NCBI GenBank assembly: GCA_948144175.1 | Contig: CANXME010002107.1 | Span: 1,283,001-1,347,000, forward strand | Length of the DNA stretch: 64,000 nt | DNA from: Closterium sp. NIES-65 | Taxonomy: Eukaryota > Streptophyta > Zygnematophyceae > Desmidiales > Closteriaceae | Direction: 5' to 3' | In this document: one piece after another, positions 10,461 to 23,100 of the stretch | Layout: the number at the start of each line of letters is the position of its first letter | How positions within the stretch are numbered: position 1 is the stretch's first letter | Position numbers and translations under genes: made by a program | The notes under the pieces: model-generated | The model's database searches: none | Seen by the model: only the letters and a program-made list of their open reading frames with translations | What the model was told of the DNA's origin: nothing

Positions 10461-13400
10461 TGCTGTGCCTGCTGCTCCTGTGCCTGCTGCTCCTGTGCCT
10501 GCTGCTCCTGTGCCTGCTGCTCCTGTGCCTGCTGCTCCTGTGCCTGCTGCTCCTGTGCCTGCTGCTCCTGTGCCTGCTGCTCCTGTGCCTGCTGCTCCTG
10601 TGCCTGCTGCTCCTGTGCCTGCTGCTGCTGTGCCTGCTGCTGCTGTGCCTGCTGCTCCTGTGCCTGCTGCTCCTGTGCCTGCTGCTCCTGTGCCTGCTGC
10701 TCCTGTGCCTGCTGCTCCTGTGCCTGCTGCTCCTGTGCCTGCTGCTCCTGTGCCTGCTGCTCCTGTGCCTGCTGCTCCTGTGCCTGCTGCTCCTGTGCCT
10801 GCTGCTCCTGTGCCTGCTGCTGCTGTGCCTGCTGCTCCTGTGCCTGCTGCTCCTGTGCCTGCTGCTCCTGTGCCTGCTGCTCCTGTGCCTGCTGCTCCTG
10901 TGCCTGCTGCTCCTGTGCCTGCTGCTCCTGTGCCTGCTGCTCCTGTGCCTGCTGCTCCTGTGCCTGCTGCTCCTGTGCCTGCTGCTGCTGTGCCTGCTGC
11001 TCCTGTGCCTGCTGCTCCTGTGCCTGCTGCTCCTGTGCCTGCTGCTCCTGTGCCTGCTGCTCCTGTGCCTGCTGCTCCTGTGCCTGCTGCTCCTGTGCCT
11101 GCTGCTCCTGTGCCTGCTGCTCCTGTGCCTGCTGCTCCTGTGCCTGCTGCTGCCTGTGCCTGCTGCTCCTGTGCCTGCTGCTCCTGTGCCTGCTGCTCCT
11201 GTGCCTGCTGCTCCTGTGCCTGCTGCTCCTGTGCCTGCTGCTGCTGTGCCTGCTGCTCCTGTGCCTGCTGCTCCTGTGCCTGCTGCTCCTGTGCCTGCTG
11301 CTCCTGTGCCTGCTGCTCCTGTGCCTGCTGCTCCTGTGCCTGCTGCTCCTGTGCCTGCTGCTCCTGTGCCTGCTGCTCCTGTGCCTGCTGCTCCTGTGCC
11401 TGCTGCTCCTGTGCCTGCTGCTCCTGTGCCTGCTGCTCCTGTGCCTGCTGCTCCTGTGCCTGCTGCTCCTGTGCCTTCTGCTCCTGTGCCTGCTGCTCCT
11501 GTGCCTGCTGCTCCTGTGCCTGCTGCTCCTGTGCCTGCTGCTCCTGTGCCTGCTGCTCCTGTGCCTGCTGCTCCTGTGCCTGCTGCTCCTGTGCCTGCTG
11601 CTCCTGTGCCTGCTGCTCTGTGCCTGCTGCTCCTGTGCCTGCTGCTCCTGTGCCTGCTGCTCCTGTGCCTGCTGCTCCTGTGCCTGCTGCTCCTGTGCCT
11701 GCTGCTCCTGTGCCTGCTGCTCCTGTGCCTGCTGCTCCTGTGCCTGCTGCTCCTGTGCCTGCTGCTCCTGTGCCTGCTGCTCCTGTGCCTGCTGCTCCTG
11801 TGCCTGCTGCTCCTGTGCCTGCTGCTCCTGTGCCTGCTGCTCCTGTGCCTGCTGCTCCTGTGCCTGCTGCTCCTGTGCCTGCTGCTCCTGTGCTGCTGCT
11901 CCTGTGCCTGCTGCTCCTGTGCCTGCTGCTCCTGTGCCTGCTGCTCCTGTGCCTGCTGCTCCTGTGCCTGCTGCTCCTGTGCCTGCTGCTCCTGTGCCTG
12001 CTGCTCCTGTGCCTGCTGCTCCTGTGCCTGCTGCTCCTGTGCCTGCTGCTCCTGTGCCTGCTGCTCCTGTGCCTGCTGCTCCTGTGCTGCTGCTCCTGTG
12101 CCTGCTGCTCCTGTGCCTGCTGCTCCTGTGCCTGCTGCTCCTGTGCCTTCTGCTCCTGTGCCTGCTGCTCCTGTGCCTGCTGCTCCTGTGCCTGCTGCTC
12201 CTGTGCCTGCTGCTCCTGTGCCTGCTGCTCCTGTGCCTGCTGCTCCTGTGACTGCTGCTCCTGTGCCTGCTGCTCCTGTGCCTGCTGCTGCTGTGCCTGC
12301 TGCTCCTGTGCCTGCTGCTCCTGTGCCTGCTGCTCCTGTGCCTGCTGCTCCTGTGCCTGCTGCTCCTGTGCCTGCTGCTCCTGTGCCTGCTGCTCCTGTG
12401 CCTGCTGCTCCTGTGCCTGCTGCTCCTGTGCCTGCTGCTCCTGTGCCTGCTGCTCCTGTGCCTGCTGCTCCTGTGCCTTCTGCTCCTGTGCCTGCTGCTC
12501 CTGTGCCTGCTGCTCCTGTGCCTGCTGCTCCTGTGCCTGCTGCTCCTGTGCCTGCTGCTCCTGTGCCTGCTGCTCCTGTGCCTGCTGCTCCTGTGCCTGC
12601 TGCTCCTGTGCGTGCTGCTCCTGTGCCTGCTGCTCCTGTGCCTACTGCTGCTGTGCCTGCTGCTCCTGTGCCTGCTGCTCCTGTGCCTGCTGCTCCTGTG
12701 CCTGCTGCTCCTGTGCCTGCTGCTCCTGTGCCTGCTGCTCCTGTGCCTGCTTCTCCTGTGCCTGCTGCTCCTGTGCCTGCTGCTCCTGTGCCTGCTGCTC
12801 CTGTGCCTGCTGCTCCTGTGCCTGCTGCTCCTGTGCCTTCTGCTCCTGTGCCTGCTGCTCCTGTGCCTGCTGCTCCTGTGCCTGCTGCTCCTGTGCCTGC
12901 TGCTCCTGTGCCTGCTGCTCCTGTGCCTGCTGCTCCTGTGCCTGCTGCTCCTGTGCATGCTGCTCCTGTGCCTGCTGCTCCTGTGCCTGCTGCTCCTGTG
13001 CTTGCTGCTCCTGTGCCTGCTGCTCCTGTGCCTGCTGCTCCTGTGAATGCTGCTCCTGTGCCTGCTGCTCCTGTGCCTGCTGCTCCTGTGCCTGCTGCTC
13101 CTGTGCCTGCTGCTCCTGTGCCTGCTGCTCCTGTGCCTGCTGCTGCTGTGCCTGCTGCTCCTGTGCCTGCTGCTCCTGTGCCTGCTGCTCCTGTGCCTGC
13201 TGCTCCTGTGCCTGCTGCTCCTGTGCCTGCTGCTCCTGTGCCTGCTGCTCCTGTGCCTGCTGCTCCTGTGCCTGCTGCTCCTGTGCCTGCTGCTCCTGTG
13301 CCTTCTGCTCCTGTGCCTGCTGCTCCTGTGCCTGCTGCTCCTGTGCCTGCTGCTCCTGTGCCTGCTGCTCCTGTGCCTGCTGCTCCTGTGCCTGCTGCTC

Positions 13401-14091
13401 CTGTGCCTGCTGCTCCTGTGCCTGCTGCTCCTGTGCCTGCTGCTCCTGTGCCTGCTGCTCCTGTGCCTGCTGCTCCTGTGCGTGCTGCTCCTGTGCCTGC
13501 TGCTCCTGTGCCTACTGCTGCTGTGCCTGCTGCTCCTGTGCCTGCTGCTCCTGTGCCTGCTGCTCCTGTGCCTGCTGCTCCTGTGCCTGCTGCTCCTGTG
13601 CCTGCTGCTCCTGTGCCTGCTTCTCCTGTGCCTGCTGCTCCTGTGCCTGCTGCTCCTGTGCCTGCTGCTCCTGTGCCTGCTGCTCCTGTGCCTGCTGATC
13701 CTGTGCCTTCTGCTCCTGTGCCTGCTGCTCCTGTGCCTGCTGCTCCTGTGCCTGCTGCTCCTGTGCCTGCTGCTCCTGTGCCTGCTGCTCCTGTGCCTGC
13801 TGCTCCTGTGCCTGCTGCTCCTGTGCATGCTGCTCCTGTGCCTGCTGCTCCTGTGCCTGCTGCTCCTGTGCTTGCTGCTCCTGTGCCTGCTGCTCCTGTG
13901 CCTGCTGCTCCTGTGAATGCTGCTCCTGTGCCTGCTGCTCCTGTGCCTGCTGCTCCTGTGCCTGCTGCTCCTGTGCCTGCTGCTCCTGTGCCTGCTGCTC
14001 CTGTGCCTGCTGCTCCTGTGCCTGCTGCTCCTGTGCCTGCTGCTCCTGTGCCTGCTGCTCCTGTGCCTGCTGCTCCTGTGCCTGCTGCTCC
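10461..14091 (-). repeat. 3.6-kb minisatellite of a 15-bp unit, in frame with the glycosyltransferase
   Basis: About 240 copies of a 15-bp unit (plus strand TGCCTGCTGCTCCTG). Most units differ by none or one base. A few units of 13-16 bp shift the frame, so long open frames exist in several phases on both strands. On the minus strand, the frame reading AQEQQ repeats runs without interruption into QQEGYLGGAAVESTQADAN and the rest of the glycosyltransferase N-terminal side. I read it as an over-expanded Gln/Glu/Ala-rich stem-region repeat of that gene. The left-hand boundary is clean; the right-hand end abuts 15 bp of a copia LTR. Translation of the whole array is not supported. Confidence 0.9.
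12281..13930 (-). repeat. 870-bp higher-order repeat inside the minisatellite
   Basis: Rare variant units recur in the same order 870 bp (58 units) apart. The CGTGC variant is at 12611 and 13481, CCTACTGCTG at 12641 and 13511, TTCTCC at 12751 and 13621, CCTTC at 12836 and 13706, and GCATGC at 12955 and 13825. Earlier variants are offset by 825-855 bp, so a few units were gained or lost after the duplication. Confidence 0.85.
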
Positions 14092-14106
14092 TATAATGTT
14101 CTGACA
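14092..14106 (-). repeat. Stub of the 3' LTR of element C
   Basis: Fifteen bases, TGTCAGAACATTATA on the minus strand, match the first 15 bases of the LTR at 27963-28097. The LTR is preceded by the family's polypurine tract (GCCTATGGGGGTG). The rest is missing and the 15-bp array begins at once. Confidence 0.8.
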
Positions 14107-14487
14107 CACCCCCATAGGCAAAGTGGGGGAGAACAAGGGGTCACAAGACCAGTCAAGCAAAGCAAAGCAAAGCTCAGGGTGGATCACAAAGTCACCACAC
14201 ATTCCGAGCACAAATTCAAAGGCTAGAAGGCCAGTTCACATGCAAGATCACATATATATATATACAAGAGGCTAAGCAAGCAAGAGCAAGAGTATATATA
14301 TGTGACAGTACAAGCAAGGTCAAGAAGTGAGCAAGTGAGGCAAGACAGGCACAAGACCCAGCTGAGTGCAGAAGCGCTGATGATCACAAGGCGCAAGTGC
14401 CTTGGTGAAGACATCAGCAGTGTTGGCCTCAGAGGCCACGTACGCAAGCCGCAACTGTCCACGCTGCTGTAGCTCACGAGCAAGAAA

Positions 14488-17400
14488 TTAGTGGAGAGCA
14501 ATGTGCTTTGTTCTGTGCTCCAGTCGCTGTTCTTGACACAAGGCCAGCATGGCCTTGTTGTCTACGTACAGGACTGGAGGAGAACGAGGCGGCTCTCCAA
14601 GGTCAGTCAGCAGGTAGGTGAGCCAGCGAAGCTCCTGGGCAGCCATAGCCCCGACGTAGATCTCAGCCTCACAACTGGAGCCGAGAACAGAAGACGAGCG
14701 GGTAGCCCGCCACGAAACAGAGCCGGAACCAAGACTGAAAGTGTAACCCTGTGACGACCGCTGCGTAGCCTGGTCGTCAGCCCAAGAGGCGTCCGCGTGC
14801 CCAGCGAGGACCACTGGACTCTGCCCTCCAAGCACTAGCCCCATGCCCGACGTACTGCACAAGTAGCGCAACACCGTCTTCGCTGCAGCCATGTGCTCTG
14901 GTCGGTGTCTCCCAGGAGCAACATAGCGTGCGAGAATGCTAAGAGGGTATGCAAGGTCAGGTCGTGTGCAGGTCATCAGGTACATGAGGCAGCCAACAAG
15001 CTCTGGATACGGGCCACTCGACTCTACGGACTCATCCGAAGGCAGAGCTGAGAGCGAGTGGCGAGTAGGCAGAGGAGTGGCCTGAGGCGAGGAGTACGTG
15101 AAGCCGAAGCGCTGAAGGACCTGCTGCACCATGTGTGACTGAGTCAGGGTAATGGTGCGGCGTGCTCTGTCCCGGGTGATCTGCAAGCCAAGGTAGCTGC
15201 GCAGTTCACCCAGGTCAGTGCACGTGTATCTCTTCTGCAGCTCAGACTTCACGTAGGCGAGTCCAGCAGTGTCAGCTGTGGCAAAGACCAAGTCGTCGAC
15301 GTACACGAGGATGTAGAACGGCGGCAGAGAGGTGTCGGTGCGCAGAAACAGCGACGGGTCGGCAGTAGAAGGAGCAAACCCAAGTGCCGCCACTGTAGTC
15401 CTCAGTGTGTCGTGCCACTCACGTGGCGCCTGGCGGAGACCGTAGACTGGATGCCGGAGACTCCACTGGGTACCAGGAGGGAACGACCCTGTGAAGACAG
15501 CTGGGCGGCGCAGCCAGATCTCCTCGTGCAGGCTGCCCTGCAAGAAAGCAGTGCTAAAGTCGAGAGAGTGCAGCTCGTAGTCACGGTGAGCAGCAACGTG
15601 CAGCAGTACCCGAAGAGTGGTCATCTTCGGGGTAGGGGAGAAGGTCTGAAAGTAGTCAACTCCCTGCCGCTGACTGAAGCCACGAGCCACGTAACGCGCC
15701 TTGAAGACAGGCGGAGAACCCGGCGGCCGCTTCACCCTGAAGATCCACATGCCACTGACGATGTTCGCCCCAGGAGGGGGGACAGCGTCAACGTAGGTGC
15801 TTGTGGACTTCCAGGAAGCCATCTCTGCATCCATAGCTGCCTGCCACTGAGAGAAGTAGGGACCCTCTATCGCCTCCGCGTTAGAGCGCGGAGTCGGGAT
15901 GTCAAGTGCATCCGGGTCTCCCTCAGGGGTAAGCAGTACGGACACGAGATGAGGTGAAGCAGCGTCCAGACACTGGAACTCCTCCTGCCTGTCCTCAAGG
16001 ACGTCCGTGCCAAGGGCACACTCTCCCCCAACGGACGGAGGACAGACAGACTCAGACTCAGCGACGAGACTAGCAGCGTAGTCTAGGCGACAGCGAGCAG
16101 CAAAGTCGACGAGCTCAGTAACAAGGGCAGACGCAGCAGTAGACTCGAAAGAAGGGTCAGTGACGGCAGTAGCAAGGAGACGCGTGACAGTAGGACTGGC
16201 AGCACGAAGAGAGTCCGACTCCGGGTCGGCAAGAGCAGAAAGAGAGGACGCAGGAGGAGAAGGCAAAGGGGCACGCAGAGGAGCAGTGGACGGACGCAGA
16301 GACATCCGGTGCGCGCCAGGGACAGGAGGAGGACGCTGACGCGAACCGCGACCACTAGCGCGCGTAGCACGAACAGGCGACGCAGGACGAGACGCAGGCT
16401 CACGACGCTCAGTAAGACCTCTAGTAGGACCAGCGTAGGGAGAAGGAGCAGGCAAAGGGGAGGCAGGCTGTAGCTGTGAGTGTGACTTGGCAGGCTGTGG
16501 ACCCTCTAAGGGAGGAGGAGGAGGACCAGTAGAAGGTGTAAGACCAAGAACCTGCTGCAGGAGTGGAACGAAGTACGGTCGAGGCCGCGTGGCGACGCCA
16601 GAAACAGCAGGGACAGCACCAGGACCCCCAGCAGGAGTACCTGCTCCAGCAGCACCTCCAGCAGCTCCAGCACCTCCAGCAGCACCTCCAGCAGCTCCAG
16701 AACCCCCAGCAGCACCTCCAGCAGCTCCAGAACCTCCAGCAGCACCAGGAGCACCCCCAGCAGGACCGCCAGTGGTAGTCTCAGCGCCAACACTCTCAGC
16801 AGCACCAGCTCCAGTCGAACCCGCAGGCCCAGCAGCTCCAGTACTCCCAGGACGAGCACCTCCGGGACCCGCAACAGCAGCACCCTCAGTAGCCGACGAA
16901 CCTCAAGCACGAGCAGCACGGCTCCAGCGGCGGGCAAACCACTCGCGCAGCTCCTGTGGAGAGAGTGGCTCCCGGCGACACGAAGCACCCGGAGAACCTT
17001 CAGGCGGAGCACCTCCAGGCACAGCACCCTCAGATCCAGCACCCCCAGGCAAAGCACCTCCAGGCTCAGCACCCCCAGGGCCAGCACCCCCAGGCCCAGC
17101 ACCCCCAGGCGTAACACCCCCAGGCTCAGCACCCCCAGGCTCAGCACCCCTAGACTCAGAACCCCCAGTAGCCGAAGAACCTCCAGCACCAGCAGCACGG
17201 CTCGAGCGCCGGGCAAACCACTCGCGCAGCTCCTGTGGAGAGAGTGGCTCCCTGCGAGACGAAGCGCCCGGAGAACCTTCAGGCGGAGCACCTCCAGGCT
17301 CAGCACCCCCAGGCCCGGCACCCCCTGGCGAAGCACCCCCAGGCGTAGCACCCCCAGGCTCAGCACCCCCAGGCCCAGTACCCCCAGGCTCAGCACCCTT

Positions 17401-19550
17401 AGCAGCACCAGAGTCACCAGTGACCTCGACAGGCTCGACTGCGTCTACCTGGTACACACCTGAAGGGGCAGGACCCTGAGGGGGGAGGGGGTCTACCTGG
17501 GGGGGACCTGGTACAAGGAAGAGCGGGGGCGGGGGGAGGGACGGAGTGCGGTAGGGGAAGAGGCGGTAGTAGGGGACCGACTCGTCAAACGTGACGTCGT
17601 GGGAGGACAGAACACGGCGAGAGGTGGGGTGGTAGAACTGCCACCCTGGCGCGTCAGGGGGGAACCCCAGGAAGACGCAAGGAGTAGCACGAGGGGACAG
17701 TTTGTCCGCAGACAAGTCGCGGACAAACGCCCGAGATCCCCAGACCCGGAACGCCGACGCATCGCCAACCTTCCCCGTCCACAGCAAGGCTGGGGAGGTC
17801 TCCGGCCTGGAGACCCTGGGGTGAAGGTTGATCTGATGCGCCGCGTACCTGACCGCAAACGGCCACAGAAAATGGGGGGCAGCCGCATGCATCATAGACG
17901 TACGAGCGACGTCCATGACCATGCCAATGCGGCGCTCAGCAATCCCATTTTGTTTCGGAGAGTCCGGAAGCGTGAAGGTCTGTCGGATGCCCCGTGCGCG
18001 ACAGTAGGCTCTCAGAAGGCCAGAGGAAAACTCTCCGCCTCTGTCCGAGTGCAGACGCAGAACAGGAAAGTCCGAGCCAAAGCTCTGCCTGAGCTGGAGA
18101 CGAGCTGCGCGGATCCAGTCGATCAACACCTCAGTGACATCACCCTTGCTGCGCAAGGGGAAGATTGCGGTGTAACGCGAGTAGTCGTCAACAACTAGCA
18201 GGAAGTAGCGCTCGTGACCCTGTCCACGGACGCGGGCTGGGCCCCACACGTCCATGTGAATCGTCTGCAACAGGGCCTCTGTCGGAGGAAACTGGGAGGA
18301 GTGAGGGGCAGCACGCTGGCGCCCCTCGACAGAAGGGACACAGGTAGGGCCAGGGCCCTGAGGAAGGGGAGGGAGGGACCGGGGGAGACCAGAAACAAGA
18401 AGACGAGAGGCCATGCCTCTGAGCCGAAGCAGAGAGGGGTGACCAAGGCGATGGTGCCAGAGGAGAGTCTCGTGAGACAGGAGACGACACGAACAGGGGG
18501 AAGACTCAGGACCAGACCTGGACGCTGCAGCAAACACCTGACCCGACGCAGCTACCCTACCAGACTCAGTAACTGGAGGAGACGCAGTGGTCAGTGTGTA
18601 CAGGCTCGACCCCGGCCGACGAGTAAACGTGGCCAGGTGTCGGCCTGTCCGAGCGTCTGTGCAGTGGGTCACCCGCTGACTCGCAGGAGTGAACTGGTGA
18701 ACCCCCGCATCCTGCAGGTCAGCACCACTCACCAAGTTCGTAGAGAACGAGGGGAGGTAAAGACCAGACAGGGTGCCAGAGGGGGCCGCCGGACACGGGA
18801 GGATAGTGGAGAAGTGAGCAAGGACAGGGCCCCCAGAGGGGTCTGCTAGAGAGACTGCAACTGGCCGACCAAGCGGCGTGAGGGTGGTGCGGTCTCAAAA
18901 GAAGGTGTGAGAGGCCTGAGCCGACGCGGTACCTGAGAGAGCAGACTCACCCGCACCTGAGGAAGCAGACTCACTAGCACCTAGAGCAGCAGCCGCACCT
19001 GTACCTGGAGCAGCAGACACACTAGCACCCAGAGCAGCAGCCGCACCAGCAGCTAGAGCAGCAGGCTCTATACCCGGGTCAGGCGGTACGCATAGGTGAC
19101 CGTCACGGTCAGCACTAGTAGGCAATGCATACATGGCAGTGAGAATAGCAGCATAGTCAAGAGCAAATATATCTACCCTCCGCCTAAGCAACTCCACTCA
19201 GTCGGGGAGCTCAGCCTCGTCGCCATACTCGGTACGCTAGGCGTCGTTCAGACGGGCGAAGCAGCGGGACGGTGTATGACTAGGCGTCCCACAAGGCTGA
19301 CCAGTCCGAGCACCAGTGCGAATCACGTAAGAGCAGCGAACAGAACTGAGAGACCCTCTACTCTGAGCGTACCACTCACGAAGCTGCTGGGGCGTGAGAG
19401 ACGCCTGAGGGCATCGCTGGAGCTGCATCTGGCCGCCGCCAGTAGAAGCAGGAGCAGGAGTAGCAACGGTAAGGCAGGCAGCCAAGCAAGCTGCAGGCAG
19501 CGCGCTAGTAAGGCAGGGGCTCAGCAATGGTGGGAAGAGCAGGCTCAACG
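14488..19550 (-). pseudogene. gag-pol region of copia element C
   Basis: Gag remnants with the Cys/His cluster (CSYVIRTG…CGTPSHTPSRCF) precede integrase, a linker of GGAEPGG-type repeats, reverse transcriptase (YVDD) and RNase H. It is a broken fossil, closely related to A and B. Confidence 0.85.
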
Positions 19551-19555
19551 ACTCG

Positions 19556-19828
19556 GCGACTCGGCGGCAGTGCAGCAGCTGCGGCTCGGCGGCTCAGGCG
19601 ACCCGGGCGGCTCGGCTGCTCGGGCGACTCGGGCGGCTCGGCGGCTCGGCTGCTCGGGTGGCTCGGGCGGCTCGGGCGGCTCGGGCGGCTCGGGCGGCTC
19701 GGCTGCTCTGCGGCTCGGCTGCTGGGCTGCTCAGCGGCTCGGCTACGGCTCGTCTGCTGGGCTGCTCGGCGGCTCGGTGGGGGGGGCTACGGCTCGGCTG
19801 CTGGGCTGCTCGGCTACGGCTCGGCTGC
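19556..19828 (-). repeat. GC-rich (GGCTCGGGC)n leader repeat of element C
   Basis: A simple GC-rich repeat (units such as GGCTCGGGCGGCTCGG and GCTGCTCGGCTACGG) matching the leader type at 1-120 and 26210-26420. It joins directly to a truncated LTR of element B at 19829. Confidence 0.75.
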
Positions 19829-19899
19829 ATGGGTTGTACCCCCTATGGGCTACCCCACTACAGCCTAAATATATGCATCAGTAATATAATCATCTGACA
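19829..19899 (-). repeat. Truncated 3' LTR of element B
   Basis: The first 71 bp of the 135-bp LTR (start TGTCAGATGATTATATTACT) are present and look identical to the 5' copy. The remaining 64 bp are absent and GC-rich repeat follows. Confidence 0.85.
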
Positions 19900-20119
19900 C
19901 ACCCCCATAGGCAAAGTGGGGGAGAGCAAGGGGTCACAAGACCAGTCAAGCAAAGGAAAGCAAAGCAAAGCAAGCTCAGGGTGGATCTCAAGGATACCAC
20001 ACAAATTCCGAGCACAAGATCAAGGCCACAAGGCCAGTTCACATGCAGGAGAGCATATATATATAACAGTGCCAAACAAGCAAGAGCAAGGATATATATA
20101 TGCATCAGTACAAGCAAGG

Positions 20120-23100
20120 TCAAGAGGTAAGCAAGTGAGGCCCAGTGGGCACAAGGCCTAGCAGAGTGCAAAAGCGCTGATGGTCACGAGGCGGAAGTGC
20201 CTTGGTGAACACATCAGCAGTGTTGGCCTCAGTGGCCACGAAGCCCAAGCGAAACTGACCACGCTGCTGCAGCTCTCGAGCAAGGAAGTAGCGCAGAGCA
20301 ATGTGCTTCGTCCTGTGCTCCAGTCTGTGCTCCTCACACAAGGCAATGGTTGCCTTGTTGTCGACGTACAGCACTGGAGGAGAACGAGGCCGCTCTCCAA
20401 GGTCAGTCAGCAGGTAGGTGAGCCAGCGAAGCTCCTGAGCAGCCATGGCCGTGGCGTAGATCTCAGCCTCACAGCTGGAGCTGAGAACCGAAGAAGAGCG
20501 AGTAGAGCGCCAAGAGACAGAGCCAGAGCCAAGACTGAAGGTGTAACCCTGAGACGACCTCTGAGTAGCCTGGTCGTCAGCCCAAGAAGCGTCTGAGTGC
20601 CCAGTGAGCACAGGCCGCTCACGCCCTCCAAGCACTAGCCCCATGCCCGACGTACTGCACAAGTAGCGCAACACCCTCTTAGCTGCATCCATGTGCTCCT
20701 TCCGGTGACGGCCGGGAGCAACATAGCGTGCTAAGATGCTGAGAGGGTATGCGAGGTCAGGTCAAGTGCAAGTCATCAGGTACATGAGGCAGCCCACAAG
20801 CTCTGGATACGAACCACTCGACTCTACGGACTCATCCGAAGGCAGAGCTGAGAGCGAGTGTCCCGTAGGCAGAGGAGTGGACTGAGGCGAGGAGTACGTG
20901 AAGCCGAAGCGCTGAAGGACCTGCTGCACCATGTGTGACTGAGTCAGGGTAATGGTGCGGCGTGCTCTGTCCCGGGTGATCCGCAAGCCAAGATAGCTTG
21001 TCAGCTCACCCAGGTCTGTGCACGTGTGTCTCTTCTGCAGCTCGGACTTCACGTGGGCGAGTGCGGCAGTGTCCGCAGTGGCAAAGACCAAGTCGTCGAC
21101 GTACACGAGGATGTAGAACGCCGGCAGCGAGGTGTCGGTGCGCAGAAACAGCGACGGGTCAGCAGTAGAAGGAGCAAACCCAAGAGCCGCAAGTGTAGTC
21201 CTCAGTGTGTCGTGCCACTCACGCGGCGCCTGGCGGAGACCGTAGACAGGCCGTCGGAGGCTCCACTGGGTACCAGGAGGGAACGACCCAGTGAAGCCAG
21301 GAGGGCGGCGCAGCCAGATCTCCTCGTGCAGGCGGCCCTGCAGGAAAGCAGTGCTGAAGTCAAGAGAGTGTAGCTCGTAGTCACGCTGAGCAGCGACGTG
21401 CAGTAGAACCCGAAGAGTGGTCATCTTCGGGGTCGGGGAGAAGGTCTGAAAGAAGTCAACTCCCTGTCGCTGACTGAAGCCACGAGCCACGTAGCGCGCC
21501 TTGAAGACAGGCGGAGAACCCGGCGGCCGCTTCACCCTGAAGATCCACATGCCACTGACGATGTTCGCCCCAGGAGGGGGGACAGCGTCAATGTAGGTGC
21601 CTGTGGACTTCCAGGAAGCCATCTCTGCGTTCATGGCTGACTGCCACTGAGAGGAGTAGGGACCGGCCATCGCCTCTGCGTAAGAGCGTGGGGTCGGGAT
21701 GTCTAGAGCATCCGGGTCTCCCTCAGGGGCAACAAGCATGGACACGAGATGGGGCAAAGCGGCGGCAAAGCACTGGAACTCCTCCTGCCTGTCCTCAAGG
21801 ACGTCCGTGCCAAGAGCACAGTCACCCCTGACGGACGGAGGACAGGCAGACGCAGACGCAGCAGACGCAGACTCAGCAGACTCAGCAGACTCAGCAACAA
21901 GACTGGCAGCGTAGTCCAGACGACACGCAGCAGCAAAGTCGACCAGCTCAGCAACTAGGGCAGACGCAGTAGCGGACTCAAAGGAAGGGTCAGTGACAAG
22001 AGTAGCAAGAAGACGCGTGACAGTAGGACTGGCAGCACGGTGAGAGTCCGACTCCGGGTCGGCAAGAGTAGGAAGAGAAGACTGAGGAGGAGAAGGCAAA
22101 GGGGCACGCAGAGGAGCAGTGGACGGACGCAGAGACATCTGGTGCGTGCCAGGGACAGGAGGAGGACGCTGACGCGAAGCGCGACCACTAGTGCGAGCAG
22201 CTCGGACTGGCGACACAGGGCGGGACGCAGGCTCACGACGCTCAGCAAGACCTCCAGTAGGACCAGCGTAGGGAGAAGGAGAAGGCAGAGGAGAGGCGGG
22301 CTGTAACTGTGACCGTGACGGGACAGGCTGCGGACACTCTACGGGGGGAGAAGGACCAGTGGAAGGCGGGAGACCAAGAACCTGCTGAAGGAGCGGAACG
22401 AAGTACGGCCGAGGCCGCGCAGAGACAGCAGGGACAGCACCAACACCTCCAGAGGCAGCACCAGCACCAGCAGCAGCTCCAACTCCAGCACCACCAGCAG
22501 CTGCAGAAGTACCCGCAGTAGGACCGACAGTCGTAGCCTCAGCGCCAGCACCCGCAGCAGCTCCAGCTCCAGAGGCACCCCCGGGCCCGGCAGCTCCAGT
22601 ACCCTCAGTACGAGCACCTCCGGGACCCGTGGTACCAGCTCCCTCGGCAGCAACGGAACCTCCAGCACCCGCAGTACCCCCGGCTCCAGCAGCTCGCCTC
22701 CAGCGCCGGGCAAACCACTCACGCAGCTCTAGAGGAGAGAGTGGCTCGCGGCGCGAAGAACGGTCTGGAGAACCACCAGGAACAGAAGCAGCAGGCCCAG
22801 TACTCCCAGACGTAGAACCCCCAGGCTCAGCACCCCCAGGTACAGCACCCCCAGGCTCAGCACCCCCAGTCACAGCACCCCCAGGCTCAGTACCCCCAGG
22901 CTCAGCACCCCCAGGCTCAGCACCCCCAGTCGCAGCACCCCCAGGCTCAGTACCCCCAGGCTCAGCACCCCCAGTCTCAGCACCCCCAGTCTCAGCACCC
23001 CCAGGCTCAGCACCCCCAGTCTCCGCACCCCCAGTCTCAGCACCCCGAGGCTCCGCACCCGCAGCAGCACCAGAGTCACCAGTGACCTCGACAGGCTCGA

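Noticed and set aside
10076-14211. Very long open frames (up to 1343 codons) on both strands through the minisatellite
   Set aside because: The 15-bp unit has no stop in most phases, so long frames in several phases and on both strands are a by-product of the repeat. Only the minus-strand phase that joins the glycosyltransferase is considered, and even that is not claimed as translated in full.
16487-17479. Plus-strand Pro/Ala-rich open frame opposite copia element C
   Set aside because: It is the antisense of the repeat-rich linker of the element and shows no independent domain.
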